Source of the DNA: Pelobates cultripes
Lineage: Eukaryota; Chordata; Amphibia; Anura; Pelobatidae
Reading direction: 5' to 3'
Assembly: GCA_933207985.1 (NCBI GenBank)
Contig: OW240913.1
Coordinates: 102,355,909-102,419,908, forward strand
Length of the DNA: 64,000 nucleotides
Positions 56,578 to 64,000 of the stretch are shown piece by piece. Both the position numbers and the translations under genes were made by a program. Position 1 is the first letter of the stretch. Each line of letters begins with the position of its first letter. Under the pieces are notes generated by a model that was given only the letters and a program-made list of their open reading frames with translations, was not told the origin of the DNA and made no database searches.

Positions 56578-59130
56578 CTTCTTTCAATATCCCAATCAAT
56601 AACCCCAATTGCACTGATGCCTCTCGTCTGCTCTCTGTAATCTCCTCCTTTGGCCTTACGCAATGATCCAATTTAGCAACCCATACAGCAGGAAACACTC
56701 TTGATCTTGCCTTCACCAACCTCTGTACTGCCTCTAATGTCTCCAGTATTCATTTTCCTCTATCTGACCACCATCTGCTGACTTTTGACATTGGCATACC
56801 TAAGACCCAATTGACACCACCGTCTGAACATCACTCTCACAGAAACCTCCAATGTCTTGACCTAGAGCATTTCTCCACTAATCTCCAAACTTTCCTTTTA
56901 CCTATCTCAAACCTCACCGGTCCTAGTTCTGCAACCTCCTTCTACAATTCCACCCTCTCCTCTCAACTAGACATCATGGCACCTTGTACATTTAAACGCC
57001 ACAGTCCCCCCCAGCAACAACCCTGGCACACCAAGCTCACTCCATACCTCCAAAAATGCTCAAGAACTGCTGAACGCTGTTGGAGAAAGTCTCTGTGCAT
57101 CTGACTTTCTCCACTATAAATTTATGCTGAGCTCATACAGCTTGGCTCTTTCCTCTGCAAAAGTTAATTACTTCAATACCCTCATAACCACACTCTCCCG
57201 CGAACCCAAATAACTATTTCACACATTTAACTCTCTTCTTCGCCCTGCTGTTTCTCCTCCACCTACTAACTTTACCGCCTCAGACTTTGCAACTGACTTC
57301 ACTGACAAGATCTCTGCAATCAGAGAAGAGATCTCTCATCTTTCTTCTTCCCCTTACAATACTTCCCCTAACTTCACTCCCTCTGCTGTTCTATGTTCAT
57401 TCGCACCCGCTACATTGGAAGAGGTTTCTGCTCTGCTCCAGTCCTCCGGCCCCACCACCTGCTCCCTAGATCCAATTCCCTCGCATCCGTACTCTGTCTT
57501 CTTCTCTTTCTCCACCTCTCACTAAAATTCTCAATCTCTCTCTCTCCTCTGGTATATTTCCATTGCCCTTCAAACATGCAACTGTAACCCCAATTCTAAA
57601 GAAGCCCAATCTTGACCCTAACTCCCCATCCAACTATCGTCCTATCTCGCTACTGCCTTTTGCATCCAAGATCCTTGAAAAAATTGTCTATGCAAGATTG
57701 ACAGACTTCCTCGAGTCCAACTCTCTGCTATACCCGCTTCAGTCTGGTTTCTGCGCTAAGCACTCTGTGGAAACGGCACCGAACAAAGTATCCAATGATC
57801 TAATCGCTGCAAAATCTTGAGGTCACTACTCTATCCTAATTCTCCTTGACCTGTCTGCGGCTTTTGACACCGTTGATCATCAACAGCTTCTTTTCATCCT
57901 CTGCAACATCAGTCTACAAGATACTGCTCTCTCCTGGTGTTCCTCCTACCTCTCCCAGTGCTCTTTCAGTGTTTCTTTCTCTGGCTCTGCTTCTTCTCCC
58001 CAACTCCTCTCTGTTGGTGTCAACCAAGGTTCAGTCCTTGGTCCCCTACTGTTCTCCATCTATACTGCCTCCCTTGGTAAACTCATTAGCTCCTTTGGCT
58101 TCCAATATAATTTCTATGCAGATGATACGCAAATCTACCTGTCCGCTCCTGATCTCTCCCCGTCCCTCTCGACTAGTGTCTCTGACTGCCTCTCTGCTGT
58201 TTCTAACTGGATGGTTGCCCACTTCTTTAAACTAAACTTGACCAAAACTGAAATTCTGGTCTTTCCTCCCTCAAGTGATGTTACTCCTGTGTCTGTCTCC
58301 CTCCAAGTCAACGGTGCTACCATCAGCTCCACCACGCAGGCTCGCTGCCTAGGTGTTATCTTTGACTCCGACCTCTCCTTCAAGCCTCATGTTCAATCTA
58401 TCGCCAAATCCTGTCATTTCCATCTCAAAAACATTGTGCGCATCCGCCCCTACTTAACCCCAGATGCGACTAAGGTGTTGGTCCATTCCACTGTCCTTTC
58501 TCACCTTGACTACTGTAATCTGCTTCTCAGTGGTCTTATCTGCTCCCAACTTGCGCTGTTACAGTCCATAATGAATGCGGCGGCGAGGCTCATCTTCCTG
58601 TCCACCCGCGCCTCCCATGCCTCACCCTTTTGTTAATCCCTACATTGGCTTCCTATAAAATATAGAGCTCAATTTAAAATTCTGGTTCTTGCTTTCAAAT
58701 CTCTACATAATGCTGCTCCCACCTATCTATCCTCCCTTATACACAAGTATGTCCCGTCTAGGCCCTTATGATCTGCTGAAGACTTACGTCTATCTTCTGC
58801 CCGTACTCCCACCTCTGATGCTCGCCTTTAAGATTTCTCGAGGGCTGCACCATTCCTGTGGAACTCTCTTCCCTCCTCCGTTAGATGCTCACTCAGTCTG
58901 CACTCCTTCAAAGAATCGTTAAAAACCCACTTCTTCATAAAAGCATATCAATTAAACTGTTAATAGCTCCTGACTGATTTTCTCTTCTGCAACTGTCACT
59001 AGTCTAATACTATCCTGACCTTTTTGTGTCATTTTACCCCACTCCCTCTAGCATGTAAGCTCATTGAGCAGGGCCCTCAACCCCTCTGTTCCTGTGTGTC
59101 CAACTTGTCTGGTTACAACTACATTGTCTT
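56578..59130 (+). mobile_element. L2-type retrotransposon, 5'-truncated
   Basis: It starts within the endonuclease domain, passes through reverse transcriptase and ends in a 3' region with GCATGTAAGCTCATTGAGCAGGGCC (19-base core GTAAGCTCATTGAGCAGGG near 59055), a typical L2 3' mark. It lies head-to-tail with a second, more decayed L2 at 59131. It abuts the start of the L1 ORF1 at 56562. Confidence 0.85.
56580..58980 (+). pseudogene. L2 endonuclease/reverse transcriptase, broken
   Basis: Endonuclease C-terminal marks: NTLDLAFTNLC-like near 56700 and LSDHHLLTFDI near 56765. Then a linker (SRTAERCWRKSL), and reverse transcriptase: [20 protein letters not shown] with [16 protein letters not shown] (57580-57690), [13 protein letters not shown], motif [14 protein letters not shown] (57842-57880), [15 protein letters not shown] (motif B), and [16 protein letters not shown] with the catalytic box at 58113-58127. 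The C-terminal domain ([53 protein letters not shown]-like) runs to about 58920. Several frameshifts and stop codons are scattered through it. Confidence 0.9.
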
Positions 59131-59945
59131 GTGCCATCCTTAACACACATCTTCAACTGCTCTCTTTCTATTTGTGTTGTTCCTGCAACCCTTAAGCATG
59201 CTACTGTTGTACCCGTCCTAAAAAAGCCATCACTTGACCCTACATCCCCTTCCAACTATAATCCCATATCTCTGCTCCCTTTTTCCTCAAAGCTTTTGGA
59301 AAGACTTCTCTTTACCCGTCTGACTTGCTTCCTCACTTCCAATTCTCTCCTCGACTCTCTCCAGTCTGGATTCTGTCCCCTCCACGCATACTGCTCTGAT
59401 TAAAGTTACAAATTATCTAACTCCAAAGGCCACTACTCCGTACTGATTCTTCTTGACCTCTCTGCTGCCTCTGACACTGTTGATCATGGTCTCTTTATCT
59501 TCAATCGCTTGGTCTCTGTGACACAGTCCTCTGATGGTTCTCCTCCCATCTCTCCTAACGTTCATTCAGTGTCTTCTTTTCCGATGACACCTCCTCCCCT
59601 CATCCTGTCTCAGTCGAAGTCCTTCAAGGTTCAGTTCTTGGACCCCTTTCTTGGTAAACTCATTTATTCGTTTGGATTCTGCTACCACCTGTACACTGAT
59701 AACACCCAGATAGATCTCTCCTCCCCTGACCTTTCCCCTGCTATCCTACAACGTGTCACCAATTGCCTTTCTTCCATCTCTGACTGGATGTCCTCCTGCT
59801 TTATGAAGCTCAATCTCTCTAAAACCTAGCTCGTTGTTTTTCTTCCTCCTAATACTGATCCTCCTCTTTTGCTCTCCTTTTAAGTTAGTGGTACACACAT
59901 CAACTCATCCTTGCAAGCGCGTTGTCCTGGCGTTATACGTGTCAA
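59131..59945 (+). pseudogene. L2 reverse transcriptase, second decayed fragment
   Basis: Same order of motifs as the preceding L2 but diverged: VVPVLKKPSLDPTSPSNYNP, LQSGFCPLHA, LDLSAASDTVDH (Phe to Ser in motif A) and LYTDNTQIDLSSPDLSPA, where the catalytic YADD has become YTDN. That change plus several stops show it is older and inactive. It ends near the assembly gap. Confidence 0.85.
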
Positions 59946-59989
59946 TGGAATTATATACAAAAACTGAAATCATGAACTAGTCTCTCAAA

Positions 59990-60089
59990 NNNNNNNNNNN
60001 NNNNNNNNNNNNNNNNNNNNNNNNNNNNNNNNNNNNNNNNNNNNNNNNNNNNNNNNNNNNNNNNNNNNNNNNNNNNNNNNNNNNNNNNN
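59990..60089. other. assembly gap, 100 N
   Basis: Exactly 100 N, usually a placeholder of unknown true length. It hides the left end of the adjoining hAT element and the join between L2 and CR1. Confidence 1.
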
Positions 60090-60521
60090 TCTCCTTTCCC
60101 CCCCTTCACCTCTCCTTTCCCCCCTTCACCTCTTCTCCCCTCCCCTGTAGCGTGACCGAGCTGCTCTGCTGTCCGTGGTGCCCGGCCGGACTGATGGGAA
60201 GGAGTGTGCACTTCCTGTCAGTCCGACCGGTTACAGGAAACAGAAACTCTGCGCAGAACAGGAGTTTCTGTTTCCTGTAACCGGTCGGACTGACAGGAAG
60301 GGCACACTCCTTCCCATCAGTCCGGCCGGGCACCGCGGACAGCAGAGCAGCTCGGCCACGCTACAGGGGAGGGCAAGGGAGGAGCAGCTGCAGCCGCCTG
60401 AGGCTCTTCACAGAGGCGGCTGCAGCATTTAAAGGGCCGTCCCTGCAGCGGCCGGTCCTAACAGAATTTAGGGCGGCCTAGGGGGCAATTGCCTCCCTGC
60501 CCCCAGCCCAGCCTGCCCCTG
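60090..60521. mobile_element. hAT element, right part
   Basis: The right terminus, read inward from 60521, is CAGGGGCAGGCTGGGCTGGG, followed by GGGAGGCAATTGCCCCCTAG, a frequent hAT MITE end. The left terminus is lost in the gap. The flank GACACGAG at 60522 would be one side of the 8-bp duplication. The interior is a very large hairpin and a GCCGCCTGAGGC ... GAGGCGGC hairpin near 60390. Confidence 0.7.
60138..60373. repeat. 236-bp near-perfect hairpin
   Basis: The left arm from CCCTCCCCTGTAGCGTG mirrors the right arm ending CACGCTACAGGGGAGGG. The arms are about 110 bp with only a few mismatches and a loop near 60250. Frames on both strands through it have almost the same translation, as expected of a palindrome. 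Confidence 0.95.
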
Positions 60522-60910
60522 GACACGAGGTCACACATTTAGGCTGGAAGAAAGTTTTTTTACAGTAAGAACTAAAAGGATGGGGATTCTCTGCCTGAAG
60601 AGGTGGTTTTATCAGAGTCTATACAGCTGTTTAAACAGCAATTGCATAAATACTTGCAAAAACATAACATACAGGGATATAATTTCTCATTAGTGGGATA
60701 ATAGCTGTTTGATCCAAGGAGATCTCATACTGCCATTTTGGGGTCAAGAAGGAATTTTTTCCTAGTTTGTTGCAAAATTGGAAGTGCTTCTGACAAGGTT
60801 TTTTGACTTCTTATGGATCAACAGCAAAAACATATGTAAAAAGACTGAACTTGATGGACGCAAGTCTCTTTTCATCTTTGTAACTATGTAACTTTGTAAC
60901 TATATAATTT
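60522..60910 (+). mobile_element. CR1-type 3' end, plus strand
   Basis: The CR1 C-terminal coding remnant (ACACGAGGTCACACATTTAG, then TTTTTACAGTAAGAACTAAA) leads into the 3' region GGGGTCAAGAAGGAATTTTT and GATGGACGCAAGTCTCTTTT, ending in GTAACTATGTAAC tail repeats. It is the same family as 54526-56331 but on the opposite strand. The hAT element landed in its coding part. Confidence 0.88.
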
Positions 60911-62050
60911 AGCAAATTTTGAATTTGACCTAGAAGTACAGATGAAACTTTTATATAAGCTATAACGTTCATGGGGAAATTTGGTTCAGTGTTATATCAA
61001 TTTTAAACCAACCCTGTATATACATGTAGTTGGTAGGGGAAAATATAAACAGATAAAATACTTAAAATACTTTTAATCTTATTGTTAATTTAAAAAAATA
61101 AAAATTTTTAATAGTATTTCCAGTGTCAGGCACTAGTTTTGACTATCATGCTCTAGTCTTGTGTATGTTAGAGGTTTTATGTAGTGGTTACTGTTTATCA
61201 CATTCATTTACAATTTTAATACATTTCAAGTGTATACTTTTCATTACATTTACAATAGCTGTTTTTCCAATGTTCGGTTGATTCCAAGTTACAGAGTACT
61301 ATGGACCCCTAGTGACGTACTGCAATGTGACTATACCATAATGTAGAGTTGCTTTGACAGTTGACTTGCAAAATTTAAGCCAAAATATTGGAACAGTAGA
61401 AAAATCTCATACATGACAAGTTTGAGAATATTTTCCAACATATTAATTTTAGCCTAAACTTAGTAAATCAGTTGTCAGCTAAGCATAACATGCTGTCGCC
61501 TGTCAGATCTATAGAACTGAGATGAATTATTTTCTTTACATGCTTATCACTTTATGTTTTTTGGAATTCTGTACTATATTATATGCTAGTGATTACATTG
61601 TTTGCCTCGGGCAGCAAAGTAATTTGGAAAGTACATTTATCTTTTTATTGTTATAAATAATTGATTTTTATGATTTCTTATTTGAACTGCATATATAGGA
61701 TATATGGGGAATTTATAACTGAGCAGAAGGGAGGGGTTTGTCATGTAATACTTTCCCTATCTCTGCTGGCTATTTGATCGGGGCTTTCTTAAATGTGTAA
61801 CCCATCAGTTAGTCCCCAGGTCAATACAAACGCTCATCAGAATAAATTAAGAGCACTACAGGGTACAAATTCCTGGGTCATTATTCCCCTTCATTAAGCA
61901 AAAACATAATAGGATATCACCCTGGCCTTATCTATGTTCTAAAACAAGGTTTAAAATGACAAGTCCTAAGCTAGTAGCCAGGCCCAAAAAATATTTAGCG
62001 CTTTAAGATGCACATGGATATTTCTTTTATTTTTGATACATTGTTTGTTC
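60911..62050. other. no gene recognised
   Basis: AT-rich sequence without family matches. Confidence 0.5.
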
Positions 62051-62255
62051 AAGTTATGGAGTGTCAGAATCTGTGAATGCTCGGGTGTATTTGTTTGCAG
62101 TGTGAGTCTGAGAATGGTATGATGTGTATGTGTAAATTAAGAGTCTTAATTAATTCAGGTGTGTAATATTTGTAGAAAAAGTCAGAGTGTAAACGCACAG
62201 TTATCTTTGTGTGGGGTGTTAGTGTGTGTGTCTGTATGTATTTGTGTGGGGTGTT
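62051..62255. repeat. GTGTGGGGTGTTAGTGTG-type array, left part
   Basis: GTGTGGGGTGTT units with TGTATGTATTTGTG occur here and resume at 63903-64000 after the hAT insertion. The array continues past the window end. Confidence 0.7.
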
Positions 62256-63894
62256 CAGGGCCGGATTAACATAGGGGCTGATGGAGCTGCAGCTCCAGGC
62301 CCATGGAATAGGCCCATTTAAACACACTACTCTTAGGTTTGCAATCTGACTGGTATTTTAAGGCACAGCCTGTATTTGAGGCTGCCTGGCCATGATGGTA
62401 TTGCAGTAATACCGGCAATACAAATGCAAACATTTTTCTCAGTATAAACAGAGATTACTCTGCTATACCAGCACCAGCCAGTAGGGGTCACTGTGTATGA
62501 AGAAAGACAGGGATAGGAAGTTAAAGCATATCCCTCCCTGCCTCTCTCTACTCACTGATCCGCGGGGGAGCAGCTACACAGCACAAAGAGTTCAGACAGC
62601 AGCTCCCAGCCTGCAGAGACAGACTACAGCTCAGGGAAGTGAGGGATGAGGGGAAAGGCAGCAGGGAGACATGGTGACACTGAGACACTAGGGGACACAT
62701 GGTGACACTGAGACACTAGGGGACACTGGGAGACGTGGGGACACTGAGACACATGGGGACACTGAGACACATGGGGATGCTGTGAGACATAGGTAGACAC
62801 ATTGGGACATGGAGACACTAGGGACACAGTGTCTCCATGTCTCCCAGTGTCACCATGCCTCCCAGCCAGTGTCCCTAGTGTCTCAGTGTCCCCCTGGCTC
62901 CCAGTGTCCCCATGCCTGCCAGCCAGTGTCCCTAGTGTCTCAGTGTCCCCATTGCTCTCAGTGTCTGTGTCCCCATATCTCTGTGTCCCCATGTCTCCCA
63001 TTGTCCCCATATGTCTGTGTCCCCATGTCTCCCAGTGTCCCTATGTCTCCCAGCCAGTGTCCCTAGTGTCTCAGTGTCCCCCTGTCTCTCAGTGTCTGTG
63101 TCCCCATATCTCTGTTTCCCCATGTCTCCCAGTGTCTGCGTCCCCATGTCTCTGTGTCCCTAGTGTCTGTGACCCCATTTCTCCCAGTGTACCCAAATGT
63201 CTGTGTCCCCATGTCTCCCAGTGTCTCCATGTCTCAGTGTCCCCATGTCTGTATCCACAAGTGCCCCCATGTCTCCCAGTGTCCCCAAGTGTCTCAGTGC
63301 CCCCATGTCTCCCAGTGTCCCTGAGTGTCTCAGTGTTCCCGTGTCTCAGTGTCCCTGTGTCTCTGTGTCCCCATGTCTCTCAGTGTACCCTAGTATTCTA
63401 GTGACACGGGACACACTGAGACATGGGGACACTGGGAGAAATGGGCACACAGACACTGGGAGACTAGGGGACTAGGCAACATGGGGACACTGACACTGTG
63501 ATACATGGGACACTGATGCCAGGCTGACCTTCCAATTCTTTGGACAGACATACCCCCTTTTTGGGCATGTTCGCCCCTTTTGGCAGTTCTGGTCATGTGA
63601 TTCGCATCAGTGGCCTACTCTTTTACTCCGCCCATGGGCTTCCTGCTTCACTGGACACTGCTGTTGGTATGGATTTACTTGAAAGATGAAAGCATAAATT
63701 AGATAAAGAGATTAGCATAGAGTATGTGTTTTCTTATAGCTGCATCCTTTGAGTTTCCCTCCAACACCAACTCCATCAGATACATGACGCTTGAGAGGTA
63801 TGACTGTTTTAGTGTTTTTGGTCGATAAGATTCTGTAATTAGGCCGCATCATAATTGTCAGCACCAGGCCCACTGGGCTCTTAATCCGGCCCTG
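62256..63894. mobile_element. non-autonomous hAT element with flipping array
   Basis: The ends are CAGGGCCGGATTAA and its exact inverse TTAATCCGGCCCTG. The exact duplication GGGGTGTT lies at 62248-62255 and 63895-63902. About half of its 1639 bp is a TGTCCCCATGTCTCCCAG array. The right part (63520-63890) is unique and carries TTTTTGGGCATGTTCG. No transposase frame. The 199-codon frame at 62802-63401 is the array. Confidence 0.93.
62660..63510. repeat. GTCTCCCAGTGTCCCCAT array, orientation changes twice
   Basis: Units read GACACTGAGACACATGGGGA up to about 62820, then the inverse TGTCCCCATGTCTCCCAGTG to about 63395, then the first orientation again to about 63510. Both turning points are short palindromes (GACACTAGGGACACAGTGTC near 62815-62834; a T/A-rich turn near 63395). 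Confidence 0.88.
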
Positions 63895-63902
63895 GGGGTG
63901 TT

Positions 63903-64000
63903 AGTGTGTATGTGTATGTATTTGTGTGGGGTGTTAGTGTGTGTGCGTGTGTATGTATGTATTTGTGTAGGGTGTTAGTGTGTGTGTGTATGTATTTGTG
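63903..64000. repeat. GTGTGGGGTGTTAGTGTG-type array, right part
   Basis: Continuation of the array at 62051-62255, cut by the window end. Confidence 0.75.

Noticed and set aside
60090..60380. 75- and 85-codon frames on opposite strands with the same sequence
   Set aside because: Both are the two arms of one palindrome, not a gene pair.
62802..63401. 199-codon plus frame rich in Pro, Val, Ser, Cys
   Set aside because: Translation of a tandem array whose unit length is a multiple of three in places; open in several frames and on both strands.
62660..63510. CRISPR-like regular repeats
   Set aside because: No conserved repeat alternating with unique spacers; units are simple tandem and reverse direction.
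1..64000. tRNA and rRNA genes
   Set aside because: No A-box/B-box pair with a plausible cloverleaf and no rRNA-like stretch was seen by eye; a covariance-model scan would be needed to exclude weak cases.

Overview
The window reads as non-coding nuclear DNA of a vertebrate, most likely a frog with a large genome. I found no convincing host coding exon. Nearly all recognisable content is transposable elements typical of anurans: TTAA-flanked MITEs beginning TTAAAGGRACAC, CR1 and L2 non-LTR elements, L1-type ORF1 and ORF2 pieces, Tc1/mariner elements, hAT elements with 8-bp target duplications, and hammerhead-ribozyme repeats of the kind known from Penelope-like elements. The species cannot be fixed from sequence alone. 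A run of 100 N at 59990-60089 is an assembly gap.

Layout. 1-8.9 kb is mostly old unique sequence with microsatellites, a possible minus-strand first exon near 2.9-3.1 kb, a 137-bp hAT MITE, a hammerhead ribozyme at 7302-7360 and a TTAA MITE. At 8903-10464 lies a complete Tc1-type transposon with a DD37E transposase broken by one frameshift. At 10532-13582 an L1-derived element carries ORF1 but no ORF2, keeps 12-bp target duplications, and is itself interrupted by a minisatellite-bearing mariner-like element. 15.3-21 kb has TTAA MITEs, one split by a hAT element, and two more hammerhead-like cores. 22.7 kb has a 211-bp palindrome. 24-26 kb, 37-41 kb, 47-48 kb and 51.8-52.8 kb hold four copies of one unusual hAT family: a near-palindrome whose arms are chains of separate perfect hairpins, with a G/C-rich array inside and TTCGG-rich ends. 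31.9-33.1 kb and 62.3-63.9 kb hold further hAT elements with perfect 8-bp duplications and internal minisatellites. 33.4-35.8 kb is an LTR-like block broken by a CR1, which is broken by a MITE. 46.9-49.35 kb is a second short L1 derivative with a perfect 14-bp duplication, next to another hammerhead. 51.4-60.9 kb is a retroelement pile-up of L1, CR1, L2, hAT and CR1.

How the parts relate. Non-autonomous elements depend on enzymes made elsewhere: hAT transposase for the hairpin family and the minisatellite carriers, L1 ORF2 for the ORF1-only elements, and Tc1-type transposase for TA-flanked elements. No element in the window has an intact protein set. The nesting gives a relative age order at many sites. 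The points most worth following are the hairpin-chain hAT family, the hammerhead series at four or five loci, and the ORF1-only L1 derivatives.
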